This document shows positions 51,059 through 61,135 of a DNA stretch of 64,000 bases, one piece after another. The translations under genes were made by a program, and so were the position numbers. Source of the stretch: JAHCHG01 sp041745765. GTDB taxonomy: Bacteria > Acidobacteriota > Blastocatellia > Pyrinomonadales > Pyrinomonadaceae. Under the pieces are notes generated by a model that worked only from the letters and a program-made list of their open reading frames with translations, ran no database searches and was not told the origin of the DNA. Numbering within the stretch: position 1 is the stretch's first letter; every line of letters starts with the position of its first letter. The stretch spans positions 113,831 through 177,830 of the forward strand of contig JBGTIH010000094.1 of the NCBI GenBank assembly GCA_041745765.1. The letters run 5' to 3'.

Positions 51059-53029
51059 ATGATGCAGGAAAATGACTTAGATTTTATTTCTGAAAGCCAA
51101 ACTCGCAACATTTTCCTTGATGTGTTTTCATTTTTCGGGACGTTAAGCCCGGAAGGAAATGTTTTGAGTTTATTCGGAGATGTCTTTGAGAGAGCCTCGG
51201 TTAACCCAGAAGTTTTGGTCGGGCAATTATTTTCAGAAACAGTCTTCTGGCAATCTTCTGAACATACTTCAATAATTCTGATCAAAGCAATAGAAGAGGC
51301 TAAAAAAGGCAAAAAAACTAAAGTTTTACTTGATTTTAGAATAAGTTCCAATGAAAAAATAATCATAGAACTCTATTTACATCCTGTATTTAATTCCGAA
51401 AACGGTTTAGAGAAATTGTTCTTTTTTGCAAACGAAGTAACTTCCCGCGAAAAAGAAATTTCTTTTTACAAGGAAAAAAGCGAACATTTATTATTTGCCG
51501 CAGAAAACGCCGAAATCGGTTTATGGTATTGGGACTTGATAAAAAACAAAATTTATTCAACCCCGAAATGTAACGAATTATTTGAAGTTCCGGCAAATGA
51601 AACGCTGACATTTAATTCTTTTTTAAAGATTCTACATCCTGATGATCGTCCGCAGGTTGAACAGGCTTTAAAAGAATCGCAACAATACGGAAAAGAATAT
51701 ACAGCCGAATATCGTGTCGTGTACAGCAACGGAAAAATCCATTGGATTTCGGCTCGCGGCAGAGCTTTTCTCGATCAGGAAGGAACTCCGAAAAATATGA
51801 TGGGCGTGGTTCAGACAATTACCGATAAAAAACTTGCCAGCGATGAACTCTCAAAAATTTATGCCCGCGAAAAAAAAGCCCGCGACGAAGCCGAAGAAGC
51901 TAATCGTGCCAAAGATTTTTTCTTAGCGGTCGTGTCGCACGAATTGCGCTCGCCGCTCAATGCAATTTTAGGTTGGACGAAGATTCTGCTTAATAAAGAC
52001 TTAGACGCGGAAACACAGAAAAAAGCTCTCGAAACAATTGAAAAAAGTGCGCGTTCACAGGCAAAACTGCTGGATGATTTATTGGATTCTTCGCGTGTTG
52101 CTTCCGGCAGATTAAAACTGGAATTTCGTGAAATAAATCTTTTTGAAATTGTAAAAACCGTCCATAATCTGCAAAAACCGACGGCTGATTCTAAAAATAT
52201 TGAGATTGAAGTAACTACCGACAGCGAAGAAATAAGAATTTTCGGCGATTCCATCAGACTTCAGCAGGTTATCTCAAATCTTATGTCAAATGCTCTGAAA
52301 TTCACACCTGCAGGCGGAAAAATAACTGTTGAAGCTAGAATTGAAAATGAAAATGTTTTAATCATAGTAACCGATACAGGACAGGGAATCGGCGAAAAAT
52401 CATTGCCGAATATTTTTCGCCAATTCAGACAAGGCGATGAATCTTCCGGCGATAAAGGCGGTTTGGGCTTAGGTTTGTCAATCGCTAAAATTTTGGTTGA
52501 AAAACATCAGGGAACGATTATGGCGGAGAGCGAAGGTGTCGGACAAGGTTCAACATTTACGGTTTGTTTGCCGCTTCTTAACTCTGACAAACCCCTGACA
52601 AAACCTGTTACAGCAACAAAACCGGAGGAACAAAGACTTCTGGAAGGAACAAAGATTCTGATTGTTGAGGACGAACCGGATTCACGCGAAGTTCTCCAGC
52701 TTTTTCTCGAACAAAACGGCGCACAAGTAAAAAGCACCGAATCGGCGGCAGATGCAATAAAGTTATTACAATCAACTGAAAACGGTTTGCCGGACATAAT
52801 CTTGTCCGATCTGGCAATGCCACAACAAGATGGTTATTCGATGCTCAGTCAAATCAGACAATATCCGGTAGAAAAAGGCGGAAATATTCCGGCAATCGCC
52901 CTCAGCGCATTTTCTTCAATGGACAATAAACAAAAAGCGTTTGAATCGGGTTTCCAAAAATATCACACAAAACCTTTTGAACCCGACGGTATAGTTCAAG
53001 ATATTTTACAATTGTTAAAAAAATCTTAA
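51059..53029 (+). CDS. Hybrid histidine kinase, PAS-HisKA-HATPase-REC
   Basis: 656 residues, cytosolic. Residues 1-140 form a weak PAS-like start, about 145-265 a clear PAS domain (ENAEIGLWYWDLIKNKIYST to GVVQTITDKK), then HisKA with His294 in SHELRSPLN, an ATPase domain (NLMSNALKF, DTGQGIG, GGLGLGL) and a C-terminal receiver with Asp584 in ILSDLAMP. Internal phosphorelay within one chain. The N-terminal sensor has no recognised ligand. GAAGGT lies upstream of the ATG pair at 51059. Confidence 0.9.
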   Translation: MMQENDLDFISESQTRNIFLDVFSFFGTLSPEGNVLSLFGDVFERASVNPEVLVGQLFSETVFWQSSEHTSIILIKAIEEAKKGKKTKVLLDFRISSNEKIIIELYLHPVFNSENGLEKLFFFANEVTSREKEISFYKEKSEHLLFAAENAEIGLWYWDLIKNKIYSTPKCNELFEVPANETLTFNSFLKILHPDDRPQVEQALKESQQYGKEYTAEYRVVYSNGKIHWISARGRAFLDQEGTPKNMMGVVQTITDKKLASDELSKIYAREKKARDEAEEANRAKDFFLAVVSHELRSPLNAILGWTKILLNKDLDAETQKKALETIEKSARSQAKLLDDLLDSSRVASGRLKLEFREINLFEIVKTVHNLQKPTADSKNIEIEVTTDSEEIRIFGDSIRLQQVISNLMSNALKFTPAGGKITVEARIENENVLIIVTDTGQGIGEKSLPNIFRQFRQGDESSGDKGGLGLGLSIAKILVEKHQGTIMAESEGVGQGSTFTVCLPLLNSDKPLTKPVTATKPEEQRLLEGTKILIVEDEPDSREVLQLFLEQNGAQVKSTESAADAIKLLQSTENGLPDIILSDLAMPQQDGYSMLSQIRQYPVEKGGNIPAIALSAFSSMDNKQKAFESGFQKYHTKPFEPDGIVQDILQLLKKS

Positions 53030-53057
53030 TTGATTAGGTTATTGATTCTACGAATTG

Positions 53058-53237
53058 CCGTCTGCTTTAGCTGACGGGTTAGATTGGCTGAAGATTGGCG
53101 GTCTTATAGCCAAATGTATAAAGAAAATCAATCATCCGATTAGCTTTAGCTAAAGCTCTAAGGAATTTTTTTAATTTTTGAAATTTGTCTAAAGCCTGAT
53201 TCTCCTCTTAAAGTTTTCCGTCAGCTAAAGCAGACGG
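53058..53237. repeat. Pair of palindromic repeats in inverse orientation
   Basis: CCGTCTGCTTTAGCTGACGG (53058-53077) and its exact reverse complement (53218-53237), each able to form a small hairpin, with a perfect 16-base palindrome AGCTTTAGCTAAAGCT at 53142-53157 between them. Resembles REP/BIME clusters. Confidence 0.8.
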
Positions 53238-53280
53238 AAATTCATAAGACTTGAACAGATACACAAAAACATAAAACAGA

Positions 53281-53387
53281 CTGTTAGAGCCGTGCGTTGT
53301 TTGTATAATAAAGTTTTCTCCGCCCGCTAACGCAGGCGATTCTGACCTGTTAAGCAATTATTACTAATTACTGCACGGCTCTAACAG
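53281..53387. repeat. 107-bp MITE-like element
   Basis: Perfect 15-bp terminal inverted repeats: CTGTTAGAGCCGTGC (53281-53295) and GCACGGCTCTAACAG (53373-53387). The inside has a small hairpin, CGCCCGCTAACGCAGGCG. No coding capacity. The rest of 53030-53586 shows no gene. Confidence 0.8.
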
Positions 53388-53586
53388 TATGTTTTACGAA
53401 AAAGCAATTTATTCTTATTTTGAGTATATTCCCGGTCAAACAAAATTTACATTTTTAGATTTCAATAAATTTTAAACAAAAATTTATCAAAATAGGTTAG
53501 TCTTATATCCGAAAACAATTTAATTTACGCATTTCCACATAAAATTAATTTATTCAAAACAATTTTAATGCAGATTTATATAATAA

Positions 53587-56500
53587 ATGGATAAACGGAA
53601 TGATAAAACGGTCCTCATCGTGAACGATTCTTCCGATCAGCTGGAGTTGATGGAAACCGTCTTTAGACAAGTCGGATACAAAACATTTATCCGGTCAAAC
53701 GGGAGTGAAGGATACCAATTTGCACAAACAAAGCGTCTCGATTTAATTGTCAGCGACGTAATGATGCCCGATGGTGATGGAATCGAATTATGTAAATGGA
53801 TTCGCTCAGATGAAAAACTCCGGCATCTCCCGATTTTATTGGTCAGCGGCTTGCGAAAAAATTCCGAAAGTATTGTCAAAGGATTAGAAGTAGGTGCCGA
53901 TGATTATGTTGAACTGCCGGTTGACCCGCTGAATCTGATTGCGCGTGCCGAACGTCTCGTTGAACGCAAACGAGCCGATGATTTGCTGAAAGAGAGCGAA
54001 AATCAATTGCGTTCTCTTATCGAAAATGTATCGGACATTATTAGTGTCATTCTGCCGGACGGATCAATTCTTTATCAAAGTCCCTCACTCGAACAAGTAC
54101 TCGGCTTTAAACCGGAAGAAGTTGTCGGCGAAAATATTTTCAAACTCGTTCACACAGAAGATCAGCAAAGAGTTTCTGATTTTTTTAAGGAAAATATGAA
54201 GTTTGGCGAAACTTGCCCGCCGGTTGAATATCGTTTCAGAGATAAATTCGGCGGATGGCGGATTTTTGAATCGATCGGAAAATTCACCAATCACGCATCA
54301 AAAGGTCTAGTTGCGATAATCAATACACGCGATATTACCGAACGCCGACGGAGTGAAAAAGCCTTACGAGAAAGTGAAGAAAAATTTAAAGCCCAATATA
54401 ACGGATTTCCACTCCCGACTTATACATGGGAAAAAACTCAAGATGATTTTATTTTAACGGATTTTAATAAAGCCGCCATCGAAGTTACAGACAAAAAAAT
54501 AACGGAACTTGAAGGTATTAAAGCAAGCCAACTATATGATAAAAACCCGGAAATACTAAAAAATTTTACTCGCTGTTTTAATGAAAAAAAACTTATTCAG
54601 CAGGAAATTCTGTATCAATATAAAACAACGGGTAAAATAAAACAATTAGATATCAGCTACGTTTTTGTTCCGCCGGACATGGTAATGATCCACACCCGGG
54701 ACATAACCGAACAAAAAGAAGCCGAAACAAAATTGCGTCTCAGCGAAGCCAATTTAGCGGCGGCACAGCGAATTACACAACTCGGCAGTTGGGAAGTTGA
54801 ATTAACCGATTTGCGGCGTATCAACAATAATAAGATTTTCTGGTCAGATGAAGTTTATCGCATTTTCGGTTATGAACCCGGCACAGTTGAAGTAACAATC
54901 AACTTTTATTTCGATTCGATTCATCCTGAAGATCGCAAATATTGCCGACGGTCCTTTGCTGAAGCAATTACACAGCAAAAAGACGTTAATATCGAATTTC
55001 GCATTTGTTTGCCGAACGGCGGTGAAAAAATTCTGCACGGACTTGCCGAACTTACATATCACAAAAAAACCGGACAACCGCTGAAATTTACCGGCACGGT
55101 TCAGGATATTACCGAACGCAAAATGGCTCAACAGAACTTGGAAGCAAGTCGGTCTCGTTTGCAAAAACAAAATAAAGTTTTACGGGAATTAACCGAAAGT
55201 CAAACACTTTTTCATACTTCATTTGAAGAGGCAATAAGTAAAATCGTTGAAATTGCCGCTAACACTCTTGATACGGCTCGCGTCAGCGTTTGGATGTACG
55301 CGGACAACAAAACGAAAATTCGGGCGGTTAATCTATACGAGTTGAATTTGAATCGCCATTCGACAGGATTGGAACTTACGGAAACCGATTTCCCTTTTTA
55401 CTTTAAGGCTTTGGCAAAAGATTTGGCGATTGCCGCCGATGATGCCCGGACTGATTCACGAACTAAAGAATTCACCGAATCATATCTTGAACCGCTCGGA
55501 ATCACGTCTATGCTCGACGTTCCAATCCGGTTTAACGGAGAAACGGTCGGCGTAATCTGCCACGAACACATCGGAGATGCCCGCGAATGGAAACTCGATG
55601 AACAGAACTTCGCCGCCTCGATTGCAGATTTGATTTCGCTGCTTTTAGAATCGAATGAACGCCGCCAAGCCGAAAATGCCCTGCGCCGCAGTCAAAAACA
55701 ATATGAATCGCTGGTTCACACGATTGACGGTATCGTTTGGGAAATTGACGCTCAAAGCCTTGAAATGACATTTATCAGCAATCAAGCTGAAAGCATACTC
55801 GGCTACCGGGCTGAACAATTAATCGGCGCACTTGAGGTGTGGACATCTTTGATTCACGAAGACGACCGCTCCCGGATTTTCGATATGTTCGGTAAAACCA
55901 TTGAAAATACATCTGATACCGAAATAGATTATCGAATGATTGCTTCGGACGGGCGCATTGTCTGGCTGCGGAGTGTCGCATCAATTGAATTTGTCGAAGA
56001 CAAAGCAAAATTTCTGCGCGGTATCGCGGTTGATATTACTGACCGCAAACTAGCCGAAGAAGCCTTAAAACAATCTGAACAAGATTATCGAACAATATTC
56101 GAGGAAGCTCACGATGCAATCATAATTTTTGCACCCGAAAACGAAATTGTTCTCGATGTAAATGAGCGCGCGTGTGAACTTTATGAACTTGACCGCTCCG
56201 AATTTATCGGAATCTCGATTGAAAAATTATCGAAATTTCCCAGCATCGGAAAAGATAAAATCAAAGAAACTCTCGAAGTCGGCGAAAGTCTTAATTTTGA
56301 AACTGTTCAGTTCCGCAACGACGGCTCGGAAATGTTTATCGAAGTAAATGCCTCGAACACAATTTATCAAGGTCAAAATGCGATTATCTCGATCAACCGC
56401 GATATTACCGAACGCAAGCGTTCAGAGGAGGCGATTCTTTTTCAGGCGCATTTACTCGATACGGTCGAACAATCGGTCATCGCTACGGATTTAAATGGAA

Positions 56501-58509
56501 TTATCACTTATTGGAATCAATTTGCTCAAGAGCTTTACGGTTGGACAGATGAAGAAGTTCTCGGTCGAAATATTATGGAAATAACCACGCCGGAAACCGA
56601 ACTTTCGCAAGCGACCGAGATAATAAAACAATTAGGCGCAGGTAAAAGTTGGTTGGGCGAATTTCCGGTGCATACTAAAAGCGGCAGAAAATTTCCGGCA
56701 CAGATTCTTAATTCACCGATTACTGACAGCCACGAAAATTTAATCGGAATCGTCGGAATATCCTTTGATATTTCCGACCGAAAACAAGCGGAAAAAGACC
56801 TGATCGAAGCTAATGAACGCGCGATTCGTGAACATGAACGCTTACTTGAGCGCGTCGCTCAACTGGCGGAAGTTTTAGGAACAGCGCGCGATCTGCACAC
56901 GGTCTATCGCGCCTTACACAATTTTGCCCAAATTTCCGCGCCTTGCAATGGATTTTTTATTTCACTCTATGACGCTAAGCAAAATATTCGCGTGCCGGGA
57001 TTTGCCGGTTCGGACGGGGACGAGTTCGATGTTTCCGATCTGCCCCCGATGGAAATGTCCGACAGCCCGAACAGCCGTGCGGTTACAACCGGAAAAATTA
57101 TTATCGAAGATGATTATCAAACCGCAATGCAAAATAAACCGATTGTTAATATCGGCTTTGATAAAAATCCGGCATTGCCGCGATCTTCTCTGGCTGTGCC
57201 GATGTCTGTGATGGGGCGCATCGTCGGTGCAATCGAGGTTCAAAGTAATGAACTGTCCGCTTTTACTAAGGAACACGCGACGGCGATGCAAATGGCAGCC
57301 AATTTAGCGGCGAATGCCATCGAAAATGTCCGGCTCATCGAACAGGAACGAGAGCGGGAAGAACAGCTCAGGCAATCACAAAAACTCGAATCAATCGGCA
57401 GATTAACGGGCGGAATCGCTCACGATTTTAACAATATGCTGACGGCAATTAACGGATACAGCGATTTAATGCTGCGCCATTTGAGTACCGATGATCCTTT
57501 ACGTCGATATGTCGAAGAAATAAAGAAAGCAGGCGAACGGTCTGCCGCGCTGACACAACAGCTTTTAGCTTTCAGCCGTCAACAAGTCTTGCAATCTAAA
57601 GTTATTAACCTCAATGAAATCATCACCGATACGACACTAATGCTTGAGCGTTTGATTGGTGAAAATATTCAACTCCATACCGATTTGGATTCAGATTTAG
57701 GTCGTGTCGAAGGCGATCCGGGACAATTAACGCAAGTTCTTATGAATTTAGTAGTAAATGCGTGTGACGCTATGCCTGACGGCGGAAATCTCACGATAAA
57801 TACCAAAAACGTTTATCTTGATGAATCCGGGTCGAATCAGTTCACATCCGGAAAAATGGGTTATTATATTCTACTGGAAGTAACTGATACCGGTATCGGA
57901 ATAGATGCGGAAACCCTTCAGCATATTTTTGAACCTTTCTTTACGACAAAAGAAGTCGGAAAAGGAACAGGACTCGGACTTGCCACAGCTTACGGCATTA
58001 TCAAACAATCCGGCGGCTTTATCAATGTTCACAGCAAATTAGGTGAAGGAACTGCTTTTCAAATTTATCTTCCTGGAATTGAACAAGAAGTTGAGTCAAA
58101 TTCAGAAGACCGTAAATTAGATAATTCTCCAAAAGGTGCGGAAACAATTTTAATCGTTGAAGATGAAGATATTGTTCGTGCTTTAACCCGCCAGATTTTG
58201 GAAGAGTCCGGTTATCAGGTAATCGAAGCAAGTAATGGCATTGAAGCGCTTTCAATTTGCAAAAATCAAGCAAACAAAATTCATCTATTGATGACGGACG
58301 TGATGATGCCAAAAATGAACGGATACGAATTAGCGGAAAAATTACTAAAAGACCAACCGGATTTACGAGTTTTGTTCACATCGGGCTACACGGACGATGA
58401 AATTATTCGTCATAATATAATAGAAGCCGAAAATAATTTTATTCAAAAGCCATTCACTTTCGACACGCTCACAAACAAAGTCAGAGAAATTTTAGATAAA
58501 AACCATTAA
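53587..58509 (+). CDS. Giant multi-sensor hybrid histidine kinase (REC-PAS3-GAF-PAS3-GAF-HK-REC)
   Basis: 1640 residues, no membrane segment. N-terminal receiver with Asp57 (VSDVMMPDGDG); PAS domains near 138-258, 265-385 and 395-515; GAF near 540-695; PAS near 700-820, 830-945 and 950-1070; GAF near 1090-1255; HisKA of the GGIAHDFNN type with His1279; ATPase (NLVVNACDAMPDGG, DTGIGID, GTGLGLA); and C-terminal receiver with Asp1571 (MTDVMMPKMNG). Each sensor ends in DITE/DR-x-AE linkers. With a receiver at both ends it can accept input from another kinase and pass phosphate on. Ligands unknown. Confidence 0.92.
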   Translation: MDKRNDKTVLIVNDSSDQLELMETVFRQVGYKTFIRSNGSEGYQFAQTKRLDLIVSDVMMPDGDGIELCKWIRSDEKLRHLPILLVSGLRKNSESIVKGLEVGADDYVELPVDPLNLIARAERLVERKRADDLLKESENQLRSLIENVSDIISVILPDGSILYQSPSLEQVLGFKPEEVVGENIFKLVHTEDQQRVSDFFKENMKFGETCPPVEYRFRDKFGGWRIFESIGKFTNHASKGLVAIINTRDITERRRSEKALRESEEKFKAQYNGFPLPTYTWEKTQDDFILTDFNKAAIEVTDKKITELEGIKASQLYDKNPEILKNFTRCFNEKKLIQQEILYQYKTTGKIKQLDISYVFVPPDMVMIHTRDITEQKEAETKLRLSEANLAAAQRITQLGSWEVELTDLRRINNNKIFWSDEVYRIFGYEPGTVEVTINFYFDSIHPEDRKYCRRSFAEAITQQKDVNIEFRICLPNGGEKILHGLAELTYHKKTGQPLKFTGTVQDITERKMAQQNLEASRSRLQKQNKVLRELTESQTLFHTSFEEAISKIVEIAANTLDTARVSVWMYADNKTKIRAVNLYELNLNRHSTGLELTETDFPFYFKALAKDLAIAADDARTDSRTKEFTESYLEPLGITSMLDVPIRFNGETVGVICHEHIGDAREWKLDEQNFAASIADLISLLLESNERRQAENALRRSQKQYESLVHTIDGIVWEIDAQSLEMTFISNQAESILGYRAEQLIGALEVWTSLIHEDDRSRIFDMFGKTIENTSDTEIDYRMIASDGRIVWLRSVASIEFVEDKAKFLRGIAVDITDRKLAEEALKQSEQDYRTIFEEAHDAIIIFAPENEIVLDVNERACELYELDRSEFIGISIEKLSKFPSIGKDKIKETLEVGESLNFETVQFRNDGSEMFIEVNASNTIYQGQNAIISINRDITERKRSEEAILFQAHLLDTVEQSVIATDLNGIITYWNQFAQELYGWTDEEVLGRNIMEITTPETELSQATEIIKQLGAGKSWLGEFPVHTKSGRKFPAQILNSPITDSHENLIGIVGISFDISDRKQAEKDLIEANERAIREHERLLERVAQLAEVLGTARDLHTVYRALHNFAQISAPCNGFFISLYDAKQNIRVPGFAGSDGDEFDVSDLPPMEMSDSPNSRAVTTGKIIIEDDYQTAMQNKPIVNIGFDKNPALPRSSLAVPMSVMGRIVGAIEVQSNELSAFTKEHATAMQMAANLAANAIENVRLIEQEREREEQLRQSQKLESIGRLTGGIAHDFNNMLTAINGYSDLMLRHLSTDDPLRRYVEEIKKAGERSAALTQQLLAFSRQQVLQSKVINLNEIITDTTLMLERLIGENIQLHTDLDSDLGRVEGDPGQLTQVLMNLVVNACDAMPDGGNLTINTKNVYLDESGSNQFTSGKMGYYILLEVTDTGIGIDAETLQHIFEPFFTTKEVGKGTGLGLATAYGIIKQSGGFINVHSKLGEGTAFQIYLPGIEQEVESNSEDRKLDNSPKGAETILIVEDEDIVRALTRQILEESGYQVIEASNGIEALSICKNQANKIHLLMTDVMMPKMNGYELAEKLLKDQPDLRVLFTSGYTDDEIIRHNIIEAENNFIQKPFTFDTLTNKVREILDKNH

Positions 58510-58510
58510 C

Positions 58511-58550
58511 AAAAAATCCGTTCAAAGCACGAACTCTGAACGGATTTTTT
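58511..58550 (+). terminator. Terminator of the giant kinase gene
   Basis: AAAAAATCCGTTCA pairs with TGAACGGATTTTTT, starting 2 bases after the stop codon. Confidence 0.92.
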
Positions 58551-58648
58551 ACACAGATTTAAACTCAAAATCAATAATTTGCTTTTTTGTAAAACAGCCT
58601 GTTAGTCTGTTTTACGGTTTCTTTAATTCAAAATGCACAAATTTAGAT

Positions 58649-60298
58649 TTAATTCCTCAAACCGCCGGCTTTAGTAACCAATTCGACAAATTCGCCGCGA
58701 TAATTTTTCAAATCGCTGCCGCGTGAATTTTGAGCAAGACTTAAAATACTGTTGAAATTGGAGTTTCCTTTGTATCGCGAATCTCGCAAAATTAAACCGA
58801 ATTGCGCAACCGCCGAAGCAAACTTCAAATTATCCGAAGCGTTTTCAATTAAATTATTTTTATCCATAATTCCGATTGAAAGAAGTTTGCTGGTTGATTC
58901 TTTCGGCTCTTTATAGCGGAGTTTGACGGTCATCAATTCGTTATTAAAGCTCGTGTCGGTCGGCTCGGTTATTGCATATTTGAGTTCGTCAATTCCCGGA
59001 TTTTCAACCTTTTGTCCGGCGGGAACGATTTCATAAAGTGCCGTAACGGAATGTCCCGCACCGATTTCGCCCGCGTCTTTTTTGTCGTCGTTAAAATCGC
59101 GGTCGGCAAGCAGACGGTTTTCGTAACCGATCAGCCGATATCCCGCGACTTTTGCCGGATTGAATTCGACCTGAATTTTCACGTCTTTGGCAATTGTGTA
59201 AAGCGTTCCGGCAATCTGTTCGCCGAGAGCTTTTTTGGCTTCGTTCAATGAATCAATGTAGGCGTAATTTCCGTTGCCTTTATTGGAAAGTTTTTCCATC
59301 ATCGAATCGTTATAATTTCCCGAACCGAAGCCGAAAACCGATAGAAAAACTCCGCTTTGACGTTTTTGTTCGATCAAGCTGACGAGTTGATCGTCGCTCG
59401 AAACTCCAACATTGAAATCGCCGTCGGTCGCCAGAATCACGCGATTATTACCGTTTTGAATGAAATTATCGAGCGCAACCTTATAAGCAAGCTGAATTCC
59501 CTGTCCGCCGTTGGTCGAACCGCCCGCCTGAAGATTTTCCATCGCTCGCATAATTTCGTTTTTGCGGTCGGCGGTCGTCGAAGGCAGCAGCAAACCGCTG
59601 TTTCCGGCGTAAGTTACAATCGCTACGCGGTCTTTGGCATTTAACTGATTGAGCAAGATTTTAAATGATTCCTTCAAAAGCGGCAGTTTATCGGGCGAAT
59701 TCATCGAACCGGAAACATCAAGCAGAAAAACCAGATTTGACGGCGGCAGATTATCGAGCGAAACTTTTCTGCCCTGCAACCCGATCTGGACGATTTTATT
59801 CTTTGAATTCCACGGCGCATTTGCCACGTCCGTGCTGACCGAAAACGGAACATCGCCGATCGGCTGCGGATAATCGTATTCAAAATAATTGATGAGTTCT
59901 TCGATGCGAACCGAATCTTTCGGCGGGAGCGAACCTTGATTGATAAAACGCCTCATATTCGCATAAGAAGCCGTATCTACATCTATCGAAAAGGTCGAAA
60001 GCGGAGCGCGTGAAGTTTCCCAAAATGGATTTTCCGTAATTTCCGCGTATCTTTCGCCACTCGCGGATTTTTCTTCAAAACTTCCCGCTCTATTCGCCAT
60101 CGAATCGGCGACCATCGGCGAAGCCGGCGTTGCTGACATATTTGAATTCGCCGCAGAACGTTCGGCGTATGGCGGCGATTCAACCTGCGCCACCTCAGAA
60201 TTGCTTGCTGTCGAGCAAGCGGAAAAAACTATAGAAATAATTAAACCCAATGAAACTAAAACTTTTGAATTATTTGCGACTTTACCTTTGAAATACAT
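58649..60298 (-). CDS. YfbK-type VWA-domain lipoprotein
   Basis: 549 residues from the ATG at 60298; the GGAGGA 8 bases upstream lies inside any longer reading, which settles the start. Signal peptide with lipobox SAC (Cys near 28). Then the YfbK N-terminal block (ENPFWETSRAPLSTFSIDVD, SVRIEELINYFEYDYP), a VWA domain with complete MIDAS DVSGSM and TDGDFNVG, and a C-terminal DUF3520 part (FGLILRDSRYKGN). Family members are outer-envelope lipoproteins of unclear function. Complete and of normal length. Confidence 0.9.
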   Translation of the reverse strand: MYFKGKVANNSKVLVSLGLIISIVFSACSTASNSEVAQVESPPYAERSAANSNMSATPASPMVADSMANRAGSFEEKSASGERYAEITENPFWETSRAPLSTFSIDVDTASYANMRRFINQGSLPPKDSVRIEELINYFEYDYPQPIGDVPFSVSTDVANAPWNSKNKIVQIGLQGRKVSLDNLPPSNLVFLLDVSGSMNSPDKLPLLKESFKILLNQLNAKDRVAIVTYAGNSGLLLPSTTADRKNEIMRAMENLQAGGSTNGGQGIQLAYKVALDNFIQNGNNRVILATDGDFNVGVSSDDQLVSLIEQKRQSGVFLSVFGFGSGNYNDSMMEKLSNKGNGNYAYIDSLNEAKKALGEQIAGTLYTIAKDVKIQVEFNPAKVAGYRLIGYENRLLADRDFNDDKKDAGEIGAGHSVTALYEIVPAGQKVENPGIDELKYAITEPTDTSFNNELMTVKLRYKEPKESTSKLLSIGIMDKNNLIENASDNLKFASAVAQFGLILRDSRYKGNSNFNSILSLAQNSRGSDLKNYRGEFVELVTKAGGLRN

Positions 60299-60409
60299 AA
60301 AAAATTCCTCCAAAAAAAATTTGCAAGTCTGAATCTGAAACCTCGTAACTTGAAATCAAGAACGAAGCGGCAAATCAAACTTGCAAATTAAATTTGGAAA
60401 AATTTTCTT

Positions 60410-60997
60410 TTATTGAAGAACGCCGTTGTTTCTTACGGCAATTGATAATACTGCGGCGGCTTCGGAAGCATCAAAAAACGGCGGTTGATTTGAATAGCTG
60501 TAAGCCTTTTCCACAACTTCAGAAATTACGTATAAATTTTCGCGCGATTCCAAATTGTTAAGCCAACGGAAAGATGTTGTTTTTGAAGTAATCGCGTTAT
60601 CACCCATATCGAAATTCGGCGTAAGAGTAACATATTCGGTTTTAATATGTTGAACAGCGAATCCGTCATTAACGAAAAAATGCAGCGCGACATTTACATT
60701 CTCTGTCGAATCATTGCCACGTTCAACCGTAAATTCGGTGTCCAGTTGTCTTTTATTGAGATTAAAAACCGCTTGCGAAATTTTGGCAGAAGCTAAAATA
60801 TCATAATTTTGCAGACGCGGTTTTCTTTTCTTTTGTCTGCAAGATTTGCCGCCTCTGTAAATATAATCATTCGCTTCGGAAACTCTGACCGAATCAATTT
60901 TCGGCATTTGCGGCATCGGGGCAAAAAAACCGGCGATAATTGCGCTCATTCCGACAATGAAACTGAAAATAATTAAACCAATAATATGTTTGTTCAT
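60410..60997 (-). CDS. Hypothetical exported or membrane-anchored protein
   Basis: 195 residues. One N-terminal hydrophobic segment (IIGLIIFSFIVGMSAIIAGF), then a basic stretch with Cys (GGKSCRQKKRKPR) and a beta-rich domain. No family recognised. It lies 112 bases upstream of the YfbK-type gene on the same strand, so they may be co-transcribed. Confidence 0.65.
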   Translation of the reverse strand: MNKHIIGLIIFSFIVGMSAIIAGFFAPMPQMPKIDSVRVSEANDYIYRGGKSCRQKKRKPRLQNYDILASAKISQAVFNLNKRQLDTEFTVERGNDSTENVNVALHFFVNDGFAVQHIKTEYVTLTPNFDMGDNAITSKTTSFRWLNNLESRENLYVISEVVEKAYSYSNQPPFFDASEAAAVLSIAVRNNGVLQ

Positions 60998-61135
60998 AAT
61001 TTACTTCTCCTTTTTACATATTCAAGAACGAGAATAACTCATTTACTTGCTCTATTTCAATATTTTTCACAAAAGTTTTGAAAATATTAAACTTTGGATG
61101 CCCGAAATCTAAAGTCTATTTCGATTTTTTTTCCT

